From NCBI RefSeq assembly GCF_032854445.1, contig NC_088301.1, positions 16,428,281 through 16,492,280 of the forward strand: 64,000 nucleotides of DNA. The letters are read 5' to 3'. Both the position numbers and the translations under genes were made by a program. This document shows positions 52,198 to 61,463 of the stretch, piece after piece. This stretch comes from Liolophura sinensis (Eukaryota > Mollusca > Polyplacophora > Chitonida > Chitonidae). The notes beneath the pieces were generated by a model that ran no database searches, was not told the origin of the DNA, and was given only the letters and a program-made list of their open reading frames with translations. Each line of letters begins with the position of its first letter. Positions within the stretch are counted from its first letter, which is position 1.

Positions 52198-52980
52198 CCA
52201 GAGTACACCATGACTTTATAGATCACTATCACATTGGGTTTTTCTGTTCTTTGAAGCAACAACCTGACTCTTCAGGCTATGTGTACCAGTATGTATAATA
52301 TGCGCATGCCTGCAACGGAAACAGATAGCACAGATTTTTGTTTTAGATCGTATGGCGGGTTAGCGTACTGTATACGTTTGCATTGGAACCAGCCATTAAA
52401 CTTGACTAGTCTTACATAGAGTCACCTGTTTTTTTCTGCTGTGACAAACATCCCGTGTGAACGGATCAGTAGATTACCGACAGCAGACTTTATTGCCAGT
52501 GAACCAAAAAGTGTCCATGCACATATTGCTGGAAGACTGTATAATATTGCCTCAGGTCACACATAGTTCACCTTCTTTCATGTTTGAGCTTCCCGCAGGG
52601 AAATTTTGCTGTTTTTTTTTTAGATATATGCATCTTGGACTTAAATTGGCTATATAGTAATAAACAAGCTAAAGTCTCTTCATATTGTATATGTGTACAG
52701 AGACCGTTGCCTCTGGAAAAGGGGAGTATATATAGGCAGCTTGAAAGGCGCTATTGTTACATGTCGGCAAAGCTACATATCTGCTTGATTTTTTTCTCAC
52801 ATACCCAACATGCAATGTTGGTACTATGGTAACTAAGGGGCTTCTAATTTCAAAATAACATTACAAACAATTTGTGATGCGGGTCCAGGGACTGAAGTGA
52901 GTACCACACACCACTAAATGGATGCGAATGACTTCGTCTGTGTATATTCAAATGTTAATGTTCGTTGTCCATTGTTTATG
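52198..52980. other. Nothing recognised
   Basis: Unique sequence left of island B'. Short frames only. Confidence 0.4.
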
Positions 52981-53420
52981 TGTCAAAAAAACGCGGATAT
53001 TTCGCACTGCTGCGGTAAAATATAACAGCACTGTTGAATGTAGATACTACATACACAACCGTACACACCATTACGAGTAATGTTCTTAAAGGAAAGAAGA
53101 AAAAAAGCTTCATATACACAGATTTCGAAGTCAAAACAGGAAAAGCTCACACAGTTGTTAGTTACGTAATACTGCGGATAGATGTGTGCGCGTGAGTGTA
53201 CATCTTCTAGGGAGCACACGTGTGCTGTGTGTGTGCATTCGTATACGTTTAACCCGTTAGAACAGAAGAAAATAAAAACGGTCATTAATCTTAGAGTCAG
53301 TATAATAAATATCTTCAGCGATAAATGCCTGTATGAGTAGTGTTTGTGTGATTAATAAGTAAGCTAAATGTGCTTTAGGTGTATTTTATGCCCGGAGCGT
53401 GTACTGTGATATTATATGTG

Positions 53421-53430
53421 TATATAAATA
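53421..53430 (+). promoter_or_regulatory. TATA box of right copy
   Basis: TATATAAATA 30 bp before the ATG at 53,460, identical to the left copy. Same caveat: the implied leader is very short. Confidence 0.45.
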
Positions 53431-53459
53431 CTGACAATGATGAAGCGTTGACAAGGGAA

Positions 53460-53813
53460 ATGAAGAAACTCAGTCCGACACTCCTCGTCTGTGTGTCGCT
53501 CGGGGGACAGCTGGCGGGAGAAAATATCGTCTGTAAGAACTTGCCCAGCTGCGTCCACGGCCCTCGAATTTCACCAAGGCTTCATCCGTTGCTCAGATCT
53601 GTAGTCAATCCTTCGACAGAAGTGATTAGTGTACTAGGGGAGATGAATAGACAGTACCATATCTCAACTCACGTCCGCGCAGTTAAAATTGATATCCATT
53701 GTAATGAATGGATTTATATAAGCTATACTTTCTGCCTGAGGAAATCGGAGATGTATTATAAAGGTGATATCATGAGGCAAACAAACCTTAACTCCTATAT
53801 TACGGATATATAA
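53460..53813 (+). CDS. Unrecognised 117-codon frame with signal-peptide-like start (right copy)
   Basis: Opens MKKLSPTLLVCVSLGGQLAG (Lys-Lys, hydrophobic core, small residues before AGE), then ENIVCKNLPSCVHG. The remainder is not alignable in frame with the left copy: a ~15-bp deletion and a 1-bp shift separate them. The frame stays open to 53,813. It could be a first exon of a secreted or Golgi protein, or a degenerate copy. The hydrophobic start and TATA are seen; the product is unknown. Confidence 0.4.
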   Translation: MKKLSPTLLVCVSLGGQLAGENIVCKNLPSCVHGPRISPRLHPLLRSVVNPSTEVISVLGEMNRQYHISTHVRAVKIDIHCNEWIYISYTFCLRKSEMYYKGDIMRQTNLNSYITDI

Positions 53814-54115
53814 CTTTAATAACGTGATATATTATATACTTTGTTTAATTTTGAAAACGAGCATGACTGTTTATCGCTGTCTTAATGGCATATGAGTTCC
53901 TCAGGTAATGTGATAATTAGTGGTAAATTGTGACGTAAAAGGTTGCCCTTTATTTCAGAGTGCCATAATGAAGATATGATCGAATTTTATAGCTCATAAC
54001 CAGTCTCTGACAGATAGATAAATATTTTCGACAATGCATAAAATATTACTTGGCGAATGTCCACGTCAGATGGACTTTTAATGTAATCTACTTCTGATTT
54101 TACAGCTAAAAAAAA

Positions 54116-54184
54116 TACGTCTGTTACCCACAAGACTTATCATACGGAACGTCTGTTACCCATTACAGATTTATCATACGGTAC
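54116..54184 (+). repeat. ~33-bp direct duplication
   Basis: ACGTCTGTTACCCACAAGAC then TTATCATACGG is followed by ACGTCTGTTACCCATTACAG then TTATCATACGG. Confidence 0.85.
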
Positions 54185-54414
54185 GTGGAATATAAAACTG
54201 TATGCATATGATATAAACTTATTGCGCTTCGCGCAATCGGTTGAATCTGACCATGCATGATTGTCATGGCATATAACCTGGTTGAGAATAAAATTTAAAT
54301 AATAAACATAAATTGGCAATTTATGTTTTTTGTTGTTGTGTTATTCTTATAGTATGGCCTTTTTAAAGATACGCCCCTCCTGTACAACGGCTGACTTACG
54401 TATCTTTACGCAAC

Positions 54415-54562
54415 CTGTGGGAAATATTATCAGTTACTTGGAAAGGCCGGTGGTATACTCTGTGCCCTCCAGTTACTCCTGTATCCAAAGCCGTCAGTAA
54501 TAACTACTTGAGAACGGCGTTAAGCAACATCCATCTAAATAAATAAATAAATAAATAAAACC
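54415..54562 (+). mobile_element. SINE copy of third type, (AAAT)n tail
   Basis: GTTACTTGGAAAGGCCGGTG, TATACTCTGTGCCCTCCAGT, CTTGAGAACGGCGTTAAGCA, tail AAATAAATAAATAAATAAAT. Its body is the unit amplified in the two 48-bp arrays. Confidence 0.75.
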
Positions 54563-55019
54563 ATTTCTTGAAATCCGGCTTGTCAACAGTATTCCATATA
54601 GGTTCGTCAAACACATGCAGAGTTCTCAAATACGGCGCAAGAAATAAATGATCAATCACTAATTTAAAAGATTGATTTCACTACCGACAATTTATATTCT
54701 AGCATGGAACTCATTCCCTAGAACATATCTAGCGCCTTTCTAACATCACTGAAAACTGTTGACTGCTTCTCTTTGCATGATACGGTGTTAATTTCGTACT
54801 GTATATATTTCCTAATTCATTGGTTTGTGCTAAACGACGTTTAGAAGATTGGCGATTAATGACCTTGGAAGTCAATACAGGTTTCCGGCTTGTACACGAA
54901 TATCTGTTTCGACGCAAAGAAGTGAAGGCTTTCGGAAATGTTTTCACACTCTAGCTCCCCATACATCGCCTCTTCTTCTCCAAAATTCCAAAACAGACTC
55001 GACCTGGAAGTAAACCAAC

Positions 55020-55330
55020 AGACTAAAATTTACATGAAAATACGAAAACACGATCTTCTGCACCCTTTCGTCCCTCTGAATTCATGACTCACTGTGCAGT
55101 CGATCAGTCATCAGACCGGATGTGTCCAGATGTAATCAACAAAGTGGAGAAGTGTTTCTTCGGCTGTTTTTTTTATAATACTGTCCCTGTCTCTTCCGGT
55201 CATTATCATTTACGCTGGCAATGCTGATTTTAGCCAAAGTGGACCACCAACCTTGACGGAAGCTGGTAAAGCAAACGTGACTGGAACGTGAGTGTAGACC
55301 TTTCTGCTATGTGGTCTTAAACTCGATGCT
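55020..55330 (+). repeat. Island C' of the inverted duplication (right arm)
   Basis: Inverse partner of 41,735-41,990: TTTCGTCCCTCTGAATTCAT, CAGATGTAATCAACAAAGTG, TTTTAGCCAAAGTGGACCAC align with the complement of the left island in the same order. Confidence 0.8.
55145..55287 (+). CDS. Candidate exon with membrane segment (island C')
   Basis: An open frame of 47 codons reads WRSVSSAVFFIILSLSLPVI then IIYAGNADFSQSGPPTLTE and ends GGAAC|GTGAGT, a strong donor. It aligns residue by residue with the left copy apart from one in-frame 3-nt indel, which favours former or present coding. A basic residue, then a hydrophobic run, then polar sequence resembles a type II membrane anchor. There is no ATG in frame, so an upstream exon is required. 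Product unrecognised. Confidence 0.4.
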
Positions 55331-55607
55331 TTTTATGCGTGTTAGGAAGAAGGGAGCTATGAGACAAGTCAACTGATAAGCCTAAGCTGAGATTTCTGAT
55401 AAAGCCAAGGATATCAATGTTGATAATTCAGAACATAGCTGATAACATCAAACATCATAACTGGGTCAGTAAATCCAACATTAACAAGATGGGTTATTTA
55501 AAAGATAACAATCTAAGTCGTATACTGCGTCAAAAACTTCTCCGATAGCGAAGAAAGAAGAGCAAGGGGAATCCCATAGATATACTTTGTGTCGTTGAGT
55601 CCGCGCT

Positions 55608-55806
55608 CTGTATGCTATAGTATAGTATAGTAGAGTATAGTATAGTATAGAAGAGTATAGTATAGTATAGTATAGTATAGTATAGTATAGTATAGTATAG
55701 TTTAGTAGAGTAGAGTAGAGTAGAGTAGAGTATGGTATAGTATTGTATAGTATAGTAGAGTATAGTACAGTATAGTAGAGAATAGTAGAGTATAGTATAG
55801 TATAGT
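55608..55806. repeat. (TATAG)n array at the left edge of the Maverick remnant
   Basis: TATAGTATAGTATAGTAGAG pentamers over ~195 bp with TAGAG variants. A much shorter ATAGTATAGTATAT stretch lies at the right edge (59,661-59,674). The long minus-strand frames of YTILYYTILY type are translations of this array. Confidence 0.95.
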
Positions 55807-56118
55807 GTCTGGTCGGCATGTGGAGTTGAGTGTTCAGATGTGGCGCGCCAAAACGGTCCAGTGAGTGGGTTGAATTGTCCCCGTCGGATTTCGTTGACGT
55901 CGTCAATTTCGGCTTCGTCCTTCAAAGGAAGGCGGGCGGACGGGCCAATGAGCGACCGGTGAGCGAAACGTGGGCTTGTAAAGTTGGGTAGAGTAGCTCC
56001 GTTGCACCACAACTGACGAGCAGATCAAGAAACGCCGATGCTGAGAAAAAAATCATCCTGCACTCGGTATTGGCGCGCGAATTTCGTTGACGTCAGCATT
56101 GACGGGATGAATACAGGG
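55807..56118 (+). repeat. Left long terminal inverted repeat of the Maverick remnant
   Basis: Contains CGGATTTCGTTGACGTC, GGGCCAATGAGCGACCGGTG, AAGTTGGGTAGAG and GCGAATTTCGTTGACGTCAG, all found in inverse order near the right end. Confidence 0.7.
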
Positions 56119-56149
56119 TTGAGAGATAGCTGGGCTCGGGCCACTACAA

Positions 56150-56780
56150 CTAGACCGTGAGATTTTCTCCGATTCACCGTTCGCTGACCACTGAAGGGAG
56201 GGAGCACCCCGATCTGTCCAAGAACTTTTTGGATGAGAAGCTTGTACCCGTCTTGAAAAGTGTTAGCGGACGGGTATCTGTCCTCAAAACAAATCATGGC
56301 ATACATGTTTGTCGCCTAGATAATTCAATGCGACATCAAGGCCAAGCACACGGAGCGTTTGCCGGAGGAGAGTCTTCAGAGAGGGGTGAGTTCGTTGCCA
56401 AACGTGCGCCGGCACATTTTCCAGACGGGACAACTGGCTCAAGTATAACACCCCACCAACAACACCCTACGGGAGGAACGTACATGTACCCGGACGTTTG
56501 TCCGACTGATGGACATTGTCCGGCAGCAGCAGACTCACAGGAAAAAAGAGTGCATTTGCACATGTGAAATGTGTCAGAAGACGTTTTACCGGTTGTGAAC
56601 TTGACGAGTGCATCGACGTGTTCAACACGGAACGGTAAGTCACACACAGAGCGTATCGTTAAGATAGCGTTCGTCTTATGTAAGGGCGCTCCTTTCACAC
56701 CTGGTGCGAAGTTCCCAACTCCTGCGGGCAAAACGTTTGCCATGTGTCGGGATCACCTGGTGCTCCTGACCGGGCATTGA
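56150..56780 (+). pseudogene. Putative N-terminal fragment of Maverick DNA polymerase (zinc-finger part)
   Basis: At ~56,564 a broken C2H2-finger-like stretch (CEMCQKTFYR, stop, then HRRVQHGT) follows a 136-codon frame. Maverick polymerases in invertebrates often carry such fingers at the N-terminus. Stops and shifts interrupt it, and assignment rests mainly on context. Confidence 0.4.
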
Positions 56781-57179
56781 AACGTCTACCGGATTTGCCT
56801 GGAGTACCACATCTACCCTGACAACAACCCAAACTTCTTCCGGGCAAGAAAGGGTTCTACGGTATATACGGCTGCTAACCGTAACGTAAAGACCATACCG
56901 CAGCAGGCGCACCCCAAGGTTTGCCGATCGCGTACGTGGTTGGGAAGTCCTTATTGGTGGGAAGTCATCCACTAACCTCAACAACCTGATAGCCCGTCGC
57001 TTATCCGGGGTCATACGTAGGATAACGCCCACACAACATCCATACCATGCTATACGAGAACTCGCCTGTTCTTTTTACCTCTCTCCCCTCTCTTCAGGTT
57101 TCTTTCTCTGATGGTGAGAGCCGTCTTTTCTCGGGCACCGTGCAGGTTGCTACATTTTTTACCTCATAGTTCAAACCTC

Positions 57180-57560
57180 ACAGACATACCTGGCGAGCTC
57201 GGCACTCCCATGTTGTGGGGGAACTCATGGAACCTCCCCTAGCGGAGAGGCAATGCTTCGCCAGTCTCTAGCGTTGACCTACAGAAACTAGTCGGACCAA
57301 GTCCGATGGGTTTTCCAGATTTGTCGCTTCTTAGGACAAGCTACTTAGGAATCTGAGGTGCTAGTCTTGTCTGACCCCTACACCCCACAGGGGGATATCG
57401 ATAAGGTTAACAAACAAACAAACCAACTAGTCTGAACAAGCGCGAGAGTTTATTCTAGGTTAGTCGCCTTTTACGACAAGCTGCTTAGAGGGCTGAGGTG
57501 CTATTTTTGATGCTAGGCCCCGGACACCCCACTGGGGATCTCACGCTAAACAAATTCACC
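57180..57560 (+). repeat. Two diverged direct copies of a ~110-bp SINE-like element inside the remnant
   Basis: TTTGTCGCTTCTTAGGACAA / TTAGTCGCCTTTTACGACAA, GAGGTGCTAGTCTTG / GAGGTGCTATTTTTG, CACCCCACAGGGGGATAT / ACACCCCACTGGGGATCT. The GTCGCCTTTTACGACAAGC core is, from memory, common in mollusc repeats. Confidence 0.6.
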
Positions 57561-58075
57561 ATCGACACCGTTGCACGGTCACTGCTGCCATCTTTTCAAC
57601 ACAGTCCGGGGCATAACACTTTACACACGCTCCCGGGCCTGGCGCTCTCCAACTCATGCTTCTTGCCACACCAATATAATTTCCCCAGCTATAGAAAGAT
57701 CCTACAATGTAGCCGCCTGGCCAGTAAGAAAACTATCACAAACTTCATCGGTGAGCCGCACGGATGCTGCTACCGTGTTTTCAACACGTCCCGGGGCATC
57801 ACCCTTTACGCACGGTCCAGGGTCTGGCATTCTCCTTCTTCTCTTCTTGCCTACTGACGTTAAATTCGTGGCTCGCACTGCTCGCGGGACGTCACACCAT
57901 CCCACACCCCTGCACCTGATCTTCAATGGTCCGTGCTTTGTTCCTCGGACGCACTATGTCTATGCTCGTCTAAGGACTCCATCGATCCCATTGCATGATC
58001 ACTGCCGCCGTGCTTTGAACACGGCTCGTGGAATCGCGCTTAACGCACAGCCCTGAGTTTGGCATTCTTCAGTGT
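57560..58075 (+). repeat. ~200-bp direct repeats, three diverged copies
   Basis: TGCACGGTCACTGCTGCCAT, TTTTCAACACAGTCCGGGGC and GGGCCTGGC(G)TTCTCC recur at ~57,570, ~57,765 and ~57,980. Frames through them differ between copies, so they are not read as coding. Confidence 0.65.
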
Positions 58076-58231
58076 GATAAAGCCTACGACTGGACCGTCA
58101 CCAAAGGCAAGTTTTGTTATAGCTACATAAACTCCCTCGCCCGGCTCTAGGAAACGGCGATCCCTCCCCGCCACGATTTCGATAACGATCTCACTCACTA
58201 ACCGTGCACGGATGCCGAGTATGACACCCTG

Positions 58232-58444
58232 CAGGAGACGTAAATGAAGCACGACATGCGCACAGTAAAAGACTTGTTGCGGTGGTACAATAACCTGGAC
58301 GTGATACCCTTCACTGAGGCCGCGGGGAAGACGATGGCCTTCTACCAAACCAAGAGCTATTTGTTTCACGATCTGCGCTCCGTGATCCCGTTCTTTGGTG
58401 AAAAAGACAAAGACATGCAACGACAGATCAAACACGTCTATTAA
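58232..58444 (+). pseudogene. Fragment of Maverick protein-primed DNA polymerase B
   Basis: KHDMRTVKDLLRWYNNLDVI then PFTEA and FGEKDKDMQRQIK correspond to a mid-polymerase block of Maverick PolB. A stop at 58,442-58,444 and abrupt juncture with minus-strand protease sequence show it is a rearranged remnant. The polymerase catalytic motifs are not present in the window. Confidence 0.65.
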
Positions 58445-58615
58445 GACGATCACCCATTGTTGCCCGGTGCTGTGGTACTTGTCTGTGTTGATGACGCAGG
58501 CCCAGGATTCGTCAGTCACTTGGCGAGGGAAGTGGTCCGGAGCATAGACATCCCGCAGCACGACCCAGGTATACGCCTCCGCCTGCAGAACGCGTCCCAG
58601 TTGCACTGTGTCCAT
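58430..58615 (-). pseudogene. Fragment of Maverick adenain-like cysteine protease
   Basis: From ATG at 58,615: MDTVQLGRVLQ, then DHFP and SWACVINTDKYHSTGQQW. The family pattern is NTD...GQHWV with the His catalytic; here it is Gln (GQQWV), so the active site is lost. The frame continues beyond ~58,430 only as antisense of the polymerase fragment. Confidence 0.65.
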
Positions 58616-58639
58616 ATTTTTTAACTGGCAAAGTCACAG

Positions 58640-59144
58640 AGCACGTTTCGGCTCTTGTCTACCTCTACGATATTGTCGAACTTGGCCTAGCACATCACGT
58701 TAATGGTTTTCGGCAGTGGTCTGGCAACCGCATCTCAAGGCACAAATCGCCTTTCTGGACCAGATTCAGTTGGTGATCGTCGTGGAGATTGGGTTCAAGT
58801 CTAAACAAAACAGCGTGTAGCCTTTGGCGAAGGTGGTCAGGAGGATGGCGTTCTCCTAGTCGTACACACTTTTCCTGTGTCAGTGAAGAGGTTCATGTAC
58901 GTTCTGACGAAATTCCCTGTCTCAAACTTGGATTCCAGGAATTGGACGTCCGTCGACATGCAAGGCAACGGAGTTTGTCGTAGCTTCCGTCAAAAGCCGT
59001 CTTGCTCAAGCATCCAACCAGTAAAGCTGTCGGTAAGCTGCCCAGAAACAGGTTTTGTTCGTTGATAAGGGTGCGGCCATTGGGCACGGAGAAATACTTG
59101 GTCAGCACGCGGCGGGTGAGGTACTTGGCAGGGGCTTTGTCCAA
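58640..59144 (-). pseudogene. Fragments of Maverick major capsid protein (double jelly-roll)
   Basis: NEQNLFLGSLPTALLVG and AFDGSYDK (58,960-59,090), then, in other frames, FAKGYTLFCLDLNP (~58,810), match the C-terminal half of the capsid protein. Multiple frameshifts and stops. It lies directly upstream of the protease fragment on the same strand, the usual Maverick neighbour order as I recall it. Confidence 0.65.
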
Positions 59145-59280
59145 AACTTACGCACCCTACCCACAACCACCGGGCGAGCTGAAGTTTGGTCACAGTCTTG
59201 CTGGGAGATGGCATGAACACCTTCTTTTCGGCAGGCTCTGGCATTATTGCCGTTGTAGCCACTATACGGCTCTCCACACT

Positions 59281-59640
59281 TCTATTCATCCCATCGGGGC
59301 GGAGGTCAATGAAATTCGCTCGCCAACAAGGTTTTTCCCCCAAGACTTATGTTTCTTTGTCTGTTCGTCATTGGTCAGTTTTGGCGCGATAGAGCTGGTC
59401 AACCCAACTTTACTAGATGTCGTTTCGCTCACCCTTCGCTCATTGGGGGACGTGACACGGACGACAACGAAACAAGCCGACCACTCTGCACTTTTTACCA
59501 AAACGGACCTCAACGAAATTCGCACGGAAAGATACACGTCCACCATTGATCCGTTTTAGCGGGACGGACCAGTCACCCCACAGTCTACTAGCCGACTTGT
59601 TTTGCCCATCCACCAGCCCATGTGCGTTTCAGTCCGCGCT
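59281..59640 (-). repeat. Right long terminal inverted repeat of the Maverick remnant
   Basis: Inverse of the left repeat: TGAAATTCGCTCGCCAACAA, CGTTTCGCTCACCCTTCGCT, ATTGG and CTCAACGAAATTCGCACGG. Confidence 0.7.
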
Positions 59641-59675
59641 ATTGCAATATGGCATACCATAGTATAGTATATCTA

Positions 59676-60748
59676 ACAGATTCCCCGTCCTCCTTCGCAA
59701 TCGAACCCCTTTTTGACACAGTTTACTACTAACCTACTTCTTAAGATAACACTATAAAGATAACAGTGTTGAAAGTCCAGTAGATCCGTTGATAAGCTTT
59801 CACGTAATACACAAGTAGTGTAACGCCGAAAAACGAAAGCTTCATTTTGATTCAATATTTTGGCATTTTATTATGCCATCATCAGGATTGTTGAAAGCTC
59901 CAAAGACATCACTGGTGATACATAGTATAGATTTGATACAAATAAGAGGTATAGTTTTCTTGTTTTAAGGAGCCCATTTCTCCCTTCAAACTTTATATTC
60001 ATTTTACTGGAGATTAAACCTGAACAAGTTTATGGGTTTCTAGTGTCCGTGGTACATAGATATATATATATATAGGTATCAAATAAGAGGACATTGTGCA
60101 ATATTCAGAACAACAGTTTATGCGTATCGGTCAGTTTTGTGAGCTGCGAGCGACTCATGCTGGCTCAGGGATTTAAGTTGTCATCTTTAGAGACCACATG
60201 GATCTTGACCAGTTGGTCGCGAATGTTAACACAGCTCTCGCTGTATCGACTGCAGGTTTTAGTCATGAGATTTGTCAGATTTTTGTGTAGGTGCGGTGGT
60301 ATTGTACTGTCAACTCATAGGCCTAATCAGTTATCATAAACCTACAGAACTGCTGTACACTACGTTACAGATTATAATGTCAATTAATACATAAATCATT
60401 TTATTTAACTTATTGATTAGAGTTACTTTCAAAGAGATTGTTACATTTATACGAACCTCTTATATATCGTGGTCAAACTATTGTATTTATTTGTTATTGA
60501 TTAATTTTGAGAGTTAAATAAACACGTATTTGCAACACCGTATCTCGTTTTGCCACAATATTGACTTACACATTTAGATATTTATGAGTGTGTAGACAAG
60601 TAAACATTTGAATTTTCTGTTTAACTTATTTGAGGTTAACTCCGTTTGTAGTCTTCTGGAGTTAAAAAAGTATGACTGCATAGCGACATATAATTAACGG
60701 ATGTAGTGTGCACATAAGATTCTTTTCTCAATGGAATTAAAAGCAAAT
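59676..60748. other. Right-arm sequence between the Maverick remnant and island A'; nothing recognised
   Basis: Includes a short (AT)n at ~60,060-60,073 and an unremarkable frame at 60,094-60,339. Confidence 0.4.
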
Positions 60749-60749
60749 T

Positions 60750-61415
60750 GCATTTTCAGCAGCCGACGGTGCGGAGGGAAACCTGAGAAGATTTAATTAA
60801 TTATCCAGAAAGAATCCGGCTTTGACAAACAAGTTGCCTGTTATGGTTTATCGGGTAAAAATAATCTGATGACCTGAGGTCCGAGGTCCGTGTATATACA
60901 TTAAACCTGAAGCTCTACTTCATCCAGAATTCTTACAACGATATGTCGTCCGGCAATAGACAAGGGGAGAAGTCGATTATTACAAACACAAGCACTGGCA
61001 AGGTCTTGATGTACACGGCATGGATTTAACCTGACTCCGAAGTCAGTGGTTTGAAAGTCGAAGTAGTCACAAGCAATTTTATTTATTTATTTGGTTGGTG
61101 TTTTACGCCGTAGTCAAAAATATTTCACTTATACGACGGCGGCCAGCATTACGGTGGGTGGAAAGCGGGCAGAGCCCGGGGGAAACCCACGACCATCGGC
61201 AGGCTGCTGGCAGACCTTCCCACATACGGCCGGAGAGGAAGCCAGCATGAGCTGGACTTGAACTCACAGCGACCGCATTGGTGAGAGGCTCCTGGGTCAT
61301 CACCCTGCGCTAGCGCGCTAACCAAGTGAACCACAAGTAATTTACAACTCAAATATATTAATACTATTTCTAGAGACTACAATGTAAAAATGAACCGTAC
61401 CGCAGATTCTAAAAC
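60750..61415 (+). repeat. Island A' of the inverted duplication (right arm), interrupted by a SINE
   Basis: Inverse partner of 40,215-40,600. Similarity runs from TTTCAGCAGCCGACGGTGCG through GAATTCTTACAACGATATGT, pauses at the SINE (61,078-61,335) and resumes at CTATTTCTAGAGACTACAAT. Confidence 0.7.
61078..61335 (-). mobile_element. SINE-A, best-preserved copy
   Basis: TTATTTATTTATTTGGTTGG, TTATACGACGGCGGCCAGCA, GAAACCCACGACCATCGGCA, GGAGAGGAAGCCAGCATGAG, CTGGACTTGAACTCACAGCG (B box) and CTAGCGCGCTAACCAAGTG (A box). ~250 bp, low divergence. Confidence 0.93.
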
Positions 61416-61463
61416 TACATCCTACATCCCGCCACTAGGCCGCTATGTTTACCCAGTATGTCC

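Larger units (their letters stand above)
52985..53850 (+). repeat. Island B' of the inverted duplication (right arm)
   Basis: Inverse partner of 42,960-43,830. It contains the TATA box, the signal-peptide-like frame and diverged flanks, including the sequence behind a minus-strand open frame at 52,983-53,285 that parallels the plus-strand frame at 43,600-43,785. Confidence 0.8.
55608..59675. mobile_element. Decayed, internally deleted Maverick/Polinton
   Basis: Diverged inverted repeats of ~300-350 bp (55,807-56,118 and 59,281-59,640) share CCAATGAGCGACCGGTGAGC and GAATTTCGTTGACGTC with the inverse of the right end. Between them are broken fragments of three Maverick hallmark genes: DNA polymerase B (plus), adenain-like protease and major capsid protein (both minus). 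Autonomous elements are usually 15-20 kb, so ~4 kb implies large deletions. Integrase, ATPase and minor capsid fragments were not seen. All frames are interrupted, so it is not functional. Confidence 0.8.

Noticed and set aside
55481-56012. Long minus-strand frames rich in YTILYYTILY
   Set aside because: Translation of the (TATAG)n array, with flanks inside the Maverick inverted repeat.
57498-58056. 119- and 161-codon overlapping plus-strand frames inside the Maverick remnant
   Set aside because: They run through three direct repeats in different frames and match no Maverick protein I know.
58040-58430. C-terminal part of the 191-codon minus-strand frame
   Set aside because: Beyond the protease fragment it is antisense to the polymerase fragment and carries no protease motif.
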